Translations under genes and position numbers: made by a program
Part shown: piece by piece, positions 53,639-62,421 of the stretch
Layout: each line of letters opens with the position of its first letter
How positions within the stretch are numbered: the stretch's first letter is position 1
The notes under the pieces: model-generated
Seen by the model: the letters and a program-made list of their open reading frames with translations, nothing else
What the model was told of the DNA's origin: nothing
Database searches by the model: none
NCBI RefSeq assembly: GCF_018282115.1
Contig: NZ_CP054306.1
Span: 3,147,488 to 3,211,487 of the forward strand
Direction: 5' to 3'
Source: Synechocystis sp. PCC 7338
Lineage (GTDB): Bacteria; Cyanobacteriota; Cyanobacteriia; Cyanobacteriales; Microcystaceae
DNA: 64,000 nt

Positions 53639-56407
53639 TTAGGTACTCCATCCAGTCCTCATCAGGGTGTCAATACTCCGGCGTGATAACACCTGAGCAC
53701 AATTCCTCCATTCATCTTCCTCCGTGTCTAAATTGGCGTTGTAGCGGATGTCAAACCCATTAACTCGCTTTTGGGTTTCAATATACTCATCTAACTTCTC
53801 ATCTAATCGTTCGATATTTTCAATCCAATCATCCTGGATGGTATCGGGCAGGGAACCAAATAGCTCGAAACGATCTTTCATCCGGGCTGACAAGGTCTCA
53901 TAAATTTTTTCATCGACAGTGTCTTGGTAAACAAGATTAAGCATGTCAACGGTGGGTCTGACTTGCCCAAAGCGTTTAATCCGGCCAATGCGCTGTTCAA
54001 GCCGAGTGGGATTCCAAGGGAGGTCAATATTAATCAGTGTGCCCAGTCGCTGGAGGTTTAACCCCTCGCAGGCGGCATCGGTGGCAACCATGATAGGAAT
54101 GGACTGATCTTCAACTAATTTTTTTAACTTTTCCCTATCCTCTTCGTTGCGATCGCCGGGGCCACGAAAAAGGGCACTTTTGCCTGCGCCAGCATAAAGA
54201 CCAATGAGGGTATCGGGAAAGCTGTGGGCTAGTTGCTCAGCGATCCAAGCGGCGGTGTCATAGTACTGGCTAAAAATAATGCAACCATGGCGTACCCAGT
54301 TTTCGTTAATCAAGAAATGCTTAACAGCTTTCAGTTTGGGATCTTCTACTTGGATGCGTTCTAAGGCGGTAATTAATCGTTCTAGGGCTTCCTGTTCGGC
54401 GGTCACGGTGTCAATAATTTGGTCGAAAAATTCATCTGACTCATCTTCAATGGCCTGATCGTCTAAAATTTTACGGGCTGTGTTAATTCCGGCGGCGCAA
54501 CTGGAGCATAACCGCTGTTGCATAAGGTTTTTCATAAATCCCGCCGCTTTTACCCGTTTGCCGTAGGCGGTGCCAAAATCGTTGGCGGCTTCGTAGGCTT
54601 CGGCAAAGTTTTCATCGGTTCTCAGAGCTTGGTACCGAAACAGAACAGTAAAGGCAGTGGGGTCTTGAGATTTTTGGGGATCAGGATGGAGCGCAACGCC
54701 GACTTTAGGCAATAAGCCGGCCGCCTCTAGCACGGTGCGTTTACGTAACACCACATGGCGGACGATGGGATTATGGCGTTGGAAAAAGCGGTTGTTTGCC
54801 TGCTGGGATTCTAATAAATCTTCGAGGTCATCCCGCACGGCACTGGGTAAATCCACCACGGGGGCATAACAGTTAAATTCCTGGGGTTTGAGTCCTAATT
54901 CACCACGGATTTCGTGCATCACCCGCCGAAAGTCCTTTTCTTCCGAGGAGCCTAATGGGGGCAACGGCGATCGCAAAAAGCGCCAAGCGGTTTCTGGGTC
55001 ATTGGGATTTTCTAGGCCGGTGACGACGGGAAGAACGGAATCGGCATGGTGCCAGGGGCTAAAGTCACTGCCTAGGACAAAGTTTCCGTCGCCTTGATGG
55101 AGGATATTGAGTTGATCCCAGAGGTCTTCAACTTTGGTTTGCATGGGCGTCGCCGTACCCAGCAGAACATGTTTCGATCGCCGGGCGGCATCAATCATAA
55201 AGCGGAGGAGGGCATTGGGTTCCCCGGCTTTTTTGCCTAAACCTTGCTTGGTGCGGGATTTGTGGGATTCGTCTTGGATCAGGATCTCGAAATTGACTTG
55301 GCTCAGCAGATCCCGTTCGAGGGTGGGTTGGGTGATCAGTCCTGTGGAAATGATGCCAATGCGGAAGGGGCAACGGCTGATATTTTCTGGGCCAGCGGGG
55401 GAAATAATCCGGGCTTCGGTATCGAGCCAAACTTTCCGGCGGGAATCCCAGCGGGCACAGGGAACCCCCAATTTATCCAGCATTTCCGTTTGCCATTGTT
55501 CTGTGAGGGTGGCGGGGGCAAAAATGGCGATCGCCTTGCGTCGAATCCGTCCTCCTTTTTTCGCCAGTTCTTGTTCGCTTAACAGAGCTAGGGTCAATGC
55601 TGCTGTGCCCAACGATAGGGTTTTGCCGAGTCCCACTTCATCCGCGATTAATAAACGGACTGTGCCATACCAGCGCAAATGTTTAAGACATTCCCCCACA
55701 AAGGCCCGCTGCCAGGGTTGCAAGGATAATCCTTCCCGATACATGGGACATTCCACCAGGGCCGCTGGCGGCAACATTTCGCTATTCTCAGCTTGGTCGA
55801 GGGTAATTTCCTTGCGGTGGGCCCGTCGTCCGAGTTCTTGGACAATGGCCCGGGGTAAGGACACGGCATTTTGCCAGAGGGCATCAAATTCAGTTTGTAT
55901 CCAGTCCACCCCCTCTTGGCTTTCATCTAGCCAAACAATTTCATAATGCTCCTGCCAACCGGCTTTCGTCTCATTCATGGAGCCGATGAAGCCCAGACGA
56001 GATCCGTCTTTTTTTTCGATCACGCCCGCTTTACCGTGGACAAATCCACAATAGTTATCGGGGGCAACGCGAATAGCGTCAGGATGTTGGTGCAAAAAAT
56101 CGTACAACCATTGGTAACGGGGACGATTTAACAAGGATTCTGCTTCTACGGGCTGGGTATTTAAGCGACCCAATAATTTTGATTCACAGATTTTGGCAAT
56201 TTTTATATCTTCGGATCTAACATCGGAGTTACAAACGATTTTGACTTCTTCTATGCCTTCCAAATATTCCCCCGCTATTTCAAATAGGGAACTGGTGAAA
56301 TACCCGGCGATGCGATGGTAGCGTTTGGCTCCTTTAAGATGTTCTACTAAAACGGAGCGGTCAATGCGATGGGTGCGGGAGGAATATCGTTGGATGGAGA
56401 AATTCAT
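53639..56407 (-). CDS. PLD-SNF2 helicase of an Hma-like anti-phage system
   Basis: A 922-residue protein. Residues 1-190 are a phospholipase D-like domain (YHRIAGYFTSSLFEIAG; HGKAGVIEKKD with His124 and Lys126; IGSMNETKAG). Then an SNF2-type helicase: ADEVGLGKTLSLG (Walker A, about 256-268), LIQDESHKSR (Walker B, DESH box, near 378), and GLNLQRLGTLINIDLPWNPT with QRIGRIKRFGQ (motifs V-VI, near 790-815). The PLD His-Lys spacing to Asp is wider than in classical PLD. It is the downstream member of the set DUF499, DUF3780, DUF1156, helicase; these together are recognised as an anti-phage set. Two toxin-antitoxin pairs separate it from the methyltransferase. HIP1 octamers in the gene argue it is not a very recent arrival. 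Confidence 0.88.
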   Translation of the reverse strand: MNFSIQRYSSRTHRIDRSVLVEHLKGAKRYHRIAGYFTSSLFEIAGEYLEGIEEVKIVCNSDVRSEDIKIAKICESKLLGRLNTQPVEAESLLNRPRYQWLYDFLHQHPDAIRVAPDNYCGFVHGKAGVIEKKDGSRLGFIGSMNETKAGWQEHYEIVWLDESQEGVDWIQTEFDALWQNAVSLPRAIVQELGRRAHRKEITLDQAENSEMLPPAALVECPMYREGLSLQPWQRAFVGECLKHLRWYGTVRLLIADEVGLGKTLSLGTAALTLALLSEQELAKKGGRIRRKAIAIFAPATLTEQWQTEMLDKLGVPCARWDSRRKVWLDTEARIISPAGPENISRCPFRIGIISTGLITQPTLERDLLSQVNFEILIQDESHKSRTKQGLGKKAGEPNALLRFMIDAARRSKHVLLGTATPMQTKVEDLWDQLNILHQGDGNFVLGSDFSPWHHADSVLPVVTGLENPNDPETAWRFLRSPLPPLGSSEEKDFRRVMHEIRGELGLKPQEFNCYAPVVDLPSAVRDDLEDLLESQQANNRFFQRHNPIVRHVVLRKRTVLEAAGLLPKVGVALHPDPQKSQDPTAFTVLFRYQALRTDENFAEAYEAANDFGTAYGKRVKAAGFMKNLMQQRLCSSCAAGINTARKILDDQAIEDESDEFFDQIIDTVTAEQEALERLITALERIQVEDPKLKAVKHFLINENWVRHGCIIFSQYYDTAAWIAEQLAHSFPDTLIGLYAGAGKSALFRGPGDRNEEDREKLKKLVEDQSIPIMVATDAACEGLNLQRLGTLINIDLPWNPTRLEQRIGRIKRFGQVRPTVDMLNLVYQDTVDEKIYETLSARMKDRFELFGSLPDTIQDDWIENIERLDEKLDEYIETQKRVNGFDIRYNANLDTEEDEWRNCAQVLSRRSIDTLMRTGWST

Positions 56408-56415
56408 AAAGACAC

Positions 56416-56865
56416 TTAAATTTCATGCCAATTTTTGGCAGTTATAAAAAGCGATAAATGTTTCGGATTACTTGTTGCGATAAGTACTTGATGATCCATT
56501 TCAGATAGTAGAATTGCCTGGGCAGCTAAAATCACGTCACCGTCTAGCGCTCTATCATCTGCTGTGGGTTTTCCCTGTTGCCTAACCTGTGCCCAAAGTT
56601 TAGCTGCTTTTAGCATTACAGCGGTTGTAATCGGTAAAAATAAGATTTCTTCTTTGAGTTGATCCAGTCGTCTAATACCGGCTAGTTTCCTCGCTCGGAT
56701 AAGTTCACGCCGTACTTCATAGTCAATGATTTCTGGAAAGACAGGAAGATAGTTTCTTTCTGCGAGATTTTGAAACCATTCTTGACAGTCTTGGGTATTA
56801 GAAGAAGCCTTGGGATTAGTGATTAGGCTTAATGGCGTGGAATCTAGCAGAATTAAAATTGCTAT
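56416..56865 (-). CDS. PIN-domain toxin-like protein, start codon ATA
   Basis: An open frame of 150 codons encoding a PIN-domain protein. It reads LLDSTPLSLITNPKASS, YEVRRELIRARKLAG, then LDGDVILAAQA and HQVLIATSNPKHLSLF, giving the acidic metal ligands (Asp near 8, Glu, two Asp). The first conserved residues (AILILLDSTPLS) are preceded by ATA, at exactly the point where the antitoxin stop TAA would overlap an ATG as TAATG; the sequence is TAATA. Neither GTG nor TTG is in reach. The frame is otherwise intact, so either the toxin is silenced by start-codon loss or ATA is used. The antitoxin-like partner lies directly upstream. Confidence 0.7.
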   Translation of the reverse strand: MAILILLDSTPLSLITNPKASSNTQDCQEWFQNLAERNYLPVFPEIIDYEVRRELIRARKLAGIRRLDQLKEEILFLPITTAVMLKAAKLWAQVRQQGKPTADDRALDGDVILAAQAILLSEMDHQVLIATSNPKHLSLFITAKNWHEI

Positions 56866-57209
56866 TAAATAGACACCTCTTCTGTTTCTAACATTACCTT
56901 AAGCGTTTCAATTTGTTCGCTTTGATCACCTTCTTCAAGCCAAGAAATTAATAAGTTTTTGAGTTTTTCTTGTTGAGATAAACTACTTTTTTGATCAATT
57001 TCTTGAGCAAGATTATCCCAGTTGGATGTCTGATAATTCGGAGCTATATTTTCAAGAGATGATAATGAACTATTTTTTAAGTCCTGGGAATCAATGGATT
57101 CGTCAATTACAAGGACAACTTTAAATTTGCCAATTGGTAGATGCTCAACTTGGCTGAGTTGAATGTGTCCGTTAGCGCTGATGGTGGCGATCGCCTCGAT
57201 AGTTTTCAT
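56865..57209 (-). CDS. Antitoxin-like protein of the PIN pair
   Basis: A 114-residue protein starting MKTIEAIATISANGHIQLSQ. The N-terminal VVLVIDES-type beta segment and the helical acidic C-terminus (LKVMLETEEVSI) fit small antitoxins that neutralise PIN toxins. It is immediately upstream of the PIN frame and its stop overlaps that frame by one base. The start at 57209 is preferred to 57239. No named family was identified. Confidence 0.65.
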   Translation of the reverse strand: MKTIEAIATISANGHIQLSQVEHLPIGKFKVVLVIDESIDSQDLKNSSLSSLENIAPNYQTSNWDNLAQEIDQKSSLSQQEKLKNLLISWLEEGDQSEQIETLKVMLETEEVSI

Positions 57210-57330
57210 GAAGATTTTTGTTAAAAATGGAATGAACATTGTTTAGAGCTTTTAAGTAAAAAGTTCTGAAGAAACTTGAAAATGGTATTATTCTTCTGTT
57301 TAAATAGCACAGGGCAAAATTATTTTGCAT

Positions 57331-57600
57331 TTAAGGGGATTCTTCTACTTGAATATACTGACGTAAAGCTTCATTGATGAGATGTGAATAATTCTCTCCT
57401 TTTGATTTAAACCACTGTATTAAATCCGAATCAATCTCAACCAAATTTTTAGCTTGAGTGGAAGGGATGACTAACTTGGCTCGTTCAAAAAAGGAGTTAG
57501 TTAAGGGCGGAATATCAGAATAATCAATATCTTCATCTGACAAAGATTCTAATGCTGACCAATTAGTGCGAGATGTAGCGTTGGAATCGTTTTTTTTCAT
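57331..57600 (-). CDS. brnA: BrnA-like antitoxin
   Basis: An 89-residue protein starting MKKNDSNATSRTNWSALESL. The C-terminal half (VEIDSDLIQWFKSKGENYSHLINEALRQYI) is a ribbon-helix-helix segment as in BrnA. It overlaps the 3' end of brnT by 38 bp, the usual arrangement. BrnA binds BrnT and represses the operon. An open frame to 57675 is a shadow. Confidence 0.82.
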   Translation of the reverse strand: MKKNDSNATSRTNWSALESLSDEDIDYSDIPPLTNSFFERAKLVIPSTQAKNLVEIDSDLIQWFKSKGENYSHLINEALRQYIQVEESP

Positions 57601-57841
57601 GGTTATTTGCCCGTCGTGCTGAGATAATTCGGATAAGATTTTGGAACCGCTCTGTCCAGACAACAACGGCAACACCAGGGCCTAGAAACCCTATTCCGAT
57701 CCACCGTTCTTCGCCGTAATCAGATCGATTGTCAAATTCGATTAACATTTCACTATCAAACATGGTTGGGACATCGGCAAAGTCAATTTCATGCTTACGA
57801 ATATTTTCTAAGTTTTTAGCTTCGTCCCACTCAAACTGCAT
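57563..57841 (-). CDS. brnT: BrnT ribonuclease toxin
   Basis: A 92-residue BrnT-type toxin: FEWDEAKNLENIRKHEIDFADV at the start, GIGFLGPGVAVVVWTERFQ and RIISARRANNHEKKRF near the end. The Trp-Asp-Lys-Asn-His core is typical. It is translated just before the antitoxin and lies 29 bp downstream of the methyltransferase stop on the same strand. Confidence 0.88.
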   Translation of the reverse strand: MQFEWDEAKNLENIRKHEIDFADVPTMFDSEMLIEFDNRSDYGEERWIGIGFLGPGVAVVVWTERFQNLIRIISARRANNHEKKRFQRYISH

Positions 57842-57870
57842 GACAGTAACAGATTGTTTCTAGACGTATT

Positions 57871-60800
57871 TTAACCCCCTAAACCTTCATTTTGGATGCG
57901 GCTAGCGATGATCTGAGCTTTTTGGGCTTCCTGGGGTCGTTGATTTTCCAGCATTTCGGCCATGTATTGACTCATGGCGCTCAGATGGGGGCGTTTGGCG
58001 AAGTAGGTGTCATCGAGGCTGGTGCGGATTTGGCTCATGACGACTTTGGGGTCTTTGTCGGCCAGCAGTTCTTGGATCGCCATCAGAATTTCACTCAAGA
58101 GGGTTCCCGCTAGATCGCCACTAGCCAATTCACGGGGTTTGAAGTCCTGGGCAGTTTTGAGGCGGGCATTGTTGGGTTTGACGGAAGCCATTAGGGGTTG
58201 ATAGTTGATATGGAAGGCTTTAGCGAAGTTTTGATAATTATCCAGTTTGCCTGCGCCGGTTTGCTCGATCGCCAACATGCGTAGATAGAACCGTTCGACG
58301 CCGCTAATTTCGCCCCAGGTTTCGGCATTAATGGCTCTGAGGCGATCGGGAATGAGGAGGTTATTGGCAATTTCGGAGGCGTATTGCACGATGTCATCGA
58401 CGACGGTGGTTTGACCTTTTTGGCGGGGTTGCAGGGCCAGGGCGGTCACATCCCGGCCATCGACTTCGGTATATTGGGTCAGGACTTTCATGGCGGCGGC
58501 ATAACCGGCCATTTGTAGATCGGAGTCATTGAAAACGCTTTCCCCGTGGGCACTGGCAGCTTCGTTGAGGTTAAGCATGGCTTCGATTTGGGCGGCCACT
58601 TCTTTACGGATTTTGGGCAATAGTCGTTGTTTAAAGGTGCTGGCGGTCTGGAGGCGTTTTCGTAGTAGCAGGGTAACGGTTCCTTGGACGTAGCCCCCTT
58701 GTTTGAGGGCGGAACTGGTTTCGGTAGCGATGTACCAGGCGCTGGCTACTTGCAGTCCAGCGGCCCAGAAGATGGAGACCATATCCGACCAAACGCTGGT
58801 GTCTTGATGGGTGAACATGACGCACTGCAAGCCGTTATCAGGCATATTTTGGGTCATGGCACTGTAGGCGGCGACCATACCCCGGCGGAAGTCTTCTCCA
58901 TCGCCTTTAATAGCTAAACTGCGGCGGGAATCCCAAATCCATTGATCGAAGGGCGGCGGCGGATTTTTGCGGAGCCAAGCAATAAAAAATTCGGTGATTT
59001 CTTCGTAGTTGACGGCATCAGCATAGGGGGGATCTGTTATCCATATTTCTACATAATTTTTTATATCAAACGCATCCAAACAGTTAATTGAAAAGTTAAT
59101 TTTAGGGATTGAAAAACCATAAGATTGATATTGAAGAATGTCTTCTAGAAAAAACCAGCCTCTCTCAGCTCGATTGAATAAAGTGCTTAATTTTTGTTGT
59201 GAAAAAGTATTATTATTTTTGTCTCGATTTGATGGGCCTACCCAAGTTGTTAGTTTTGAGTTAAAGTCTAAAATTCTCGGAAAAAAAAGCTTATTTTCCA
59301 CTAAAGTACTCAATTTTAAAATTGTTGAGTTGACTAATAATTGTCTAGGACTAAATAAATTGTGCCAATAACGCCAACCCTTTTCACGAATTGGTTGCTC
59401 TGTATTGTATCCAGTTTCTATCGCCATATCAGGCACTAAACCCTTTTCTTGCCAAGTGCTTAAATTTTTCTCAACAATTTCTTCTACCTTCTTTTCATTG
59501 GCTAAATCCCAAGCTGTTACCGACGCAAAATAGGTTTCTTGAGTCGATTTTTTTAGCGTTTCCTTCGTAATCCATTGGATACAATAGAGCCGTTCTTGAA
59601 AAATATCATCAGGACGGGGTTTAAAATCAGACTTTTCCCATTGCCTTAACTGATTACGATTAACTTTATCCTGATCTTTGTAATCTCCTCGCAGGGTTTT
59701 AATCGAAGTTTGATAGGTTTTTCCATCTAATTCATAAACTAAATTGCCATCCTGTACCGTCCCCTTTTCTGCTGCTTCCATTTCCTCCTGACCTGCCCCA
59801 GTAATAATCTCAATCTCAAAGCGTTTATTTTGATAATCAGGAATTAATTTTGCATAAGCCTTGTGATTTGTACTGATTATTTGGGTTGTAGTTAAGGGAA
59901 CCATCCAACCTGTTTCAGGACAAAGGGTTTCTAAACAGTACAAAAAATTTCGTGCTCGATCGCCCCGTTCATTGTGTTCAATCCCCAACGCCACAATTTC
60001 CCGATCCACCGCCGCCGCCACTTCCTTCTGAGCCTGTTCAATTTCCGCCCGCCGTTCGGCACTTGCCCCGATAATATTCAACGCCCCCCAGGTCAACATA
60101 CAAGCCACCGGATTGAGATCCGACGCATAAACATCACAGCCCAACCGCGCCGCCTCAAAGGGAATCGAACCGCCGCCACAAAACGTATCCCCCACCTTCG
60201 GACGATGACCAAACCGCAAAATCCCCAACTGCTCCACTAATTCCTCATGGGACTCCGCCTTAATGCCAAAGCGACCCAAATGGGCATTTACTTGGGGCCA
60301 AATGGGGCCATACAACACCGCTGGATCAAGTTCCTCTGGTCGCTTACAGAGATTCACCTTTTCCTCATAGGTCATCCCCGCCAACGCCAAACCATAGATT
60401 TTTTGCTTCTCCGTTTCCGGCAAACCCCGCTTCCACCGCACCTTTAAAGCCACCTTGAGAGGAAAAGTCAAATTGGCGATCATATCCCCCCCTTTTCCAA
60501 GGGGGGTAAGGGGGGATTCCTCTTCGACACCGCCCCTTACTAAAAGCTTGCTGGGAGAGGATTTCGGTAATGTGTAATCAAAAAAATCCCAGGGATTGTC
60601 CAACGTCACCAACTGCGGCAAGTCCTTGACCTTAAACTTGGGTTCTCGGCGGGTAAAGGCCTCATCATCAATGGCCATCAATTGCTCAAAAATCCGTAAA
60701 TCTGCCTCCAAATCCTCCGTCGCTGGCAACAAACAACCTAATACAATGGCCCGCACCATGATCAACGGCTTGCGACCCTTCCAATAGGAACCCAACGCCG

Positions 60801-60924
60801 TTAAAGTTTGCCCCGCCCCTGCCTTCCGTTCCTTCTGGGCCTCTGCCGAAATCTTCTGGGCCGGAAAAATTCGCTCAATTAGGGCCGGTGCATCTTGGAG
60901 GGCTAAAGGAATTAGATCGGGCAT
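57871..60924 (-). CDS. DUF1156-family DNA methyltransferase of an Hma-like anti-phage system
   Basis: A 1017-residue adenine-type DNA methyltransferase. It starts MPDLIPLALQDAPALIERIF. The SAM-binding motif is GDTFCGGGSIPFEAARLGCD (near 245) with ASDLNPVACML, and the catalytic motif WITDPPYADAVNYEE is near 630. The N-terminal part with QKISAEAQKERKAG and the DUF1156 signature confirm the family. It would modify host DNA for self-recognition, with a DUF499 ATPase and a PLD helicase as partners. A palindromic repeat is read through at 60486-60518, adding the peptide ESPLTPLGKGGD near residues 135-148. ATG 60924 is preferred to TTG 60939. Confidence 0.88.
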   Translation of the reverse strand: MPDLIPLALQDAPALIERIFPAQKISAEAQKERKAGAGQTLTALGSYWKGRKPLIMVRAIVLGCLLPATEDLEADLRIFEQLMAIDDEAFTRREPKFKVKDLPQLVTLDNPWDFFDYTLPKSSPSKLLVRGGVEEESPLTPLGKGGDMIANLTFPLKVALKVRWKRGLPETEKQKIYGLALAGMTYEEKVNLCKRPEELDPAVLYGPIWPQVNAHLGRFGIKAESHEELVEQLGILRFGHRPKVGDTFCGGGSIPFEAARLGCDVYASDLNPVACMLTWGALNIIGASAERRAEIEQAQKEVAAAVDREIVALGIEHNERGDRARNFLYCLETLCPETGWMVPLTTTQIISTNHKAYAKLIPDYQNKRFEIEIITGAGQEEMEAAEKGTVQDGNLVYELDGKTYQTSIKTLRGDYKDQDKVNRNQLRQWEKSDFKPRPDDIFQERLYCIQWITKETLKKSTQETYFASVTAWDLANEKKVEEIVEKNLSTWQEKGLVPDMAIETGYNTEQPIREKGWRYWHNLFSPRQLLVNSTILKLSTLVENKLFFPRILDFNSKLTTWVGPSNRDKNNNTFSQQKLSTLFNRAERGWFFLEDILQYQSYGFSIPKINFSINCLDAFDIKNYVEIWITDPPYADAVNYEEITEFFIAWLRKNPPPPFDQWIWDSRRSLAIKGDGEDFRRGMVAAYSAMTQNMPDNGLQCVMFTHQDTSVWSDMVSIFWAAGLQVASAWYIATETSSALKQGGYVQGTVTLLLRKRLQTASTFKQRLLPKIRKEVAAQIEAMLNLNEAASAHGESVFNDSDLQMAGYAAAMKVLTQYTEVDGRDVTALALQPRQKGQTTVVDDIVQYASEIANNLLIPDRLRAINAETWGEISGVERFYLRMLAIEQTGAGKLDNYQNFAKAFHINYQPLMASVKPNNARLKTAQDFKPRELASGDLAGTLLSEILMAIQELLADKDPKVVMSQIRTSLDDTYFAKRPHLSAMSQYMAEMLENQRPQEAQKAQIIASRIQNEGLGG
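60486..60518. repeat. Palindromic C/G-rich repeat inside the methyltransferase gene
   Basis: Seven C, TTTTCCAA, six G, TAA, six G: a hairpin-forming unit. It is the type of palindromic repeat known in many cyanobacterial genomes, often read as SPLTPLGKGG when translated. It is in frame and adds no stop. Confidence 0.75.
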
Positions 60925-60990
60925 GGGTAAAAACCGCAAAACAGCGTGTTATAACAAAATATAATAACGTTAAATTGAGAGAAGCCAGAC

Positions 60991-61317
60991 GTGAGTAACA
61001 AAATTTATCCCATCAGCCCAGCCAAAATTGGCAACCAAGACGGCTTTCGTTTACCCCGTGCTTTTTCCAGAGAGCATCCCGAATTAATTAATGCCTGCGG
61101 CGAAGTAGAGGTTTTGGATCACAATACCCTGTTAATCCGCTTAGAACCCTCTCCCCTGGAAAACGAAGACGAGGATGACGAAGAAAGTCTTGTTATGGGG
61201 CTTTTTCTCGATTTCCTGATGAAAACAGCGATTAACCAACCAGAGACCTTGGTGCCCTATACCGAAGCGATGAGCGCAGAGATAGATCAATTATTAGCAG
61301 GCGTGACGGTGGAATGA
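60991..61317 (+). CDS. PrlF-like antitoxin (first gene of a YhaV pair)
   Basis: A 108-residue protein starting at GTG 60991 (MSNKIYPISPAKIGNQDGFR). The N-terminal beta segment with PRAFSREHPELINACGEVEV resembles an AbrB/SpoVT-type DNA-binding fold. A strongly acidic stretch (ENEDEDDEESL) and helical C-terminus follow. It overlaps the YhaV-like toxin start by four bases (ATGA). The family is not certain; role as antitoxin is inferred from the partner. Confidence 0.72.
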   Translation: MSNKIYPISPAKIGNQDGFRLPRAFSREHPELINACGEVEVLDHNTLLIRLEPSPLENEDEDDEESLVMGLFLDFLMKTAINQPETLVPYTEAMSAEIDQLLAGVTVE

Positions 61318-61757
61318 GTGCCATTATTCGCAACCAGTGGCAAATTTACTTTCATCCCCTCTTTGCTCAACAATGGGGTGAATTAGTGCAAGAAGTTAAA
61401 CGTCTCAAAGAAAAACTCGATCTGGATGTCTTTATTCGCCACCCCAAAGCCAAACTTCTAAAAGCCATTGACCAGGGCATCAAAGTCACAATTCCCCAAG
61501 ACCCTTTAGCCAGTTACTTTGCGCTACAGGGTTCCTTACGACCATTTTGTCGACTCAAAAAGTTAGGTTTACCAGCTCGATACCGCTTATTTTTTCGGGT
61601 TTTTCCTGAACAAAAAACGATCATTATTCTTTGGCTAGGTTTTCCCCGCAAACAAGGAGATAAAAAAGATTGCTATGCTGTGTTTGAAAAATTAGTGAGG
61701 CAAGGAGAATTTCCTCAGACTATGACAGAGTTTTTGGGTTACATTAACAAAAATTAA
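61314..61757 (+). CDS. YhaV-family ribonuclease toxin
   Basis: A 147-residue protein, NQWQIYFHPLFAQQWGELVQ, followed by KLLKAIDQGIKVTIPQDPL and PARYRLFFRVFPEQKTIIIL. These are the features of YhaV, a RelE-fold mRNA ribonuclease toxin. It overlaps its antitoxin by four bases. It is on the plus strand, opposite the defence genes around it. Confidence 0.83.
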   Translation: MSAIIRNQWQIYFHPLFAQQWGELVQEVKRLKEKLDLDVFIRHPKAKLLKAIDQGIKVTIPQDPLASYFALQGSLRPFCRLKKLGLPARYRLFFRVFPEQKTIIILWLGFPRKQGDKKDCYAVFEKLVRQGEFPQTMTEFLGYINKN

Positions 61758-61799
61758 TCCGTGTTAAAATTGCAAAGATCAATTCACTGTAGAGAGACT

Positions 61800-62024
61800 A
61801 TGAATTATCAAAATATCATCACGATTGAGCCTGGAAAACGTAGCGGCAAGCCCTGTATTCGGGGAATGAGAATCACTGTGTATGACATCTTAGAGTATTT
61901 AGCAGGTGGTATGACTGAGGCAGAAATACTGGAAGATTTTTCTGAACTGACTCAGGAAGATATCAAGGCTTGTCTTGCGTTTGCCGCTGATCGGGAGAAA
62001 AAGTTATTTTTGGCACCTCTGTGA
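61800..62024 (+). CDS. DUF433 antitoxin-like protein
   Basis: A 74-residue protein: TIEPGKRSGKPCIRGMRITV, then YDILEYLAGGMTEAEILEDF and LAFAADREKKLF. This is the DUF433 fold, a small winged-helix antitoxin. Its stop overlaps the GTG start of the next gene. ATG 61800 is preferred; a longer frame from 61761 is less likely. Confidence 0.9.
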   Translation: MNYQNIITIEPGKRSGKPCIRGMRITVYDILEYLAGGMTEAEILEDFSELTQEDIKACLAFAADREKKLFLAPL

Positions 62025-62353
62025 AACTGCTTTTAGACGAAAATTTATCTGACCGGATTATTCAGAAAATCATCGATTTATTCCCAGATTCTGAACATAT
62101 TAAGACCTTGGGGCTAATCAATACTGATGATTTAATTATTTGGGAATATGCAAAGGTTAATGGCTTTGTGATAGTTTCAAAAGATTCGGATTTTCATCAA
62201 CGCAGTTTGCTTTATGGTCATCCGCCTAAATTTATTTATCTTCGAGTTGGTAACTGCCCAACATCAGCAATTACTCAGATTTTAAGAGACAATTTGGACA
62301 CTATTATTCAGTTCGCAAGTAGCCAAACGGAAAGTGTTTTAATACTTTTATAG
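62021..62353 (+). CDS. DUF5615 PIN-like toxin
   Basis: A 110-residue protein starting at GTG 62021: MKLLLDENLSDRIIQKIID, then DLIIWEYAKVNGFVIVSKDSDF. The Asp-Glu and Lys-Asp-Ser-Asp sets form the PIN-like nuclease site of the DUF5615 family. It pairs with the DUF433 antitoxin upstream, overlapping it by four bases. Confidence 0.89.
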   Translation: MKLLLDENLSDRIIQKIIDLFPDSEHIKTLGLINTDDLIIWEYAKVNGFVIVSKDSDFHQRSLLYGHPPKFIYLRVGNCPTSAITQILRDNLDTIIQFASSQTESVLILL

Positions 62354-62421
62354 TTTGATGTTTGAGGAATAATAAAAAGAATACTTGGAAAGTGGAAGGT
62401 TCTGATACGGGGGAAACAAAT

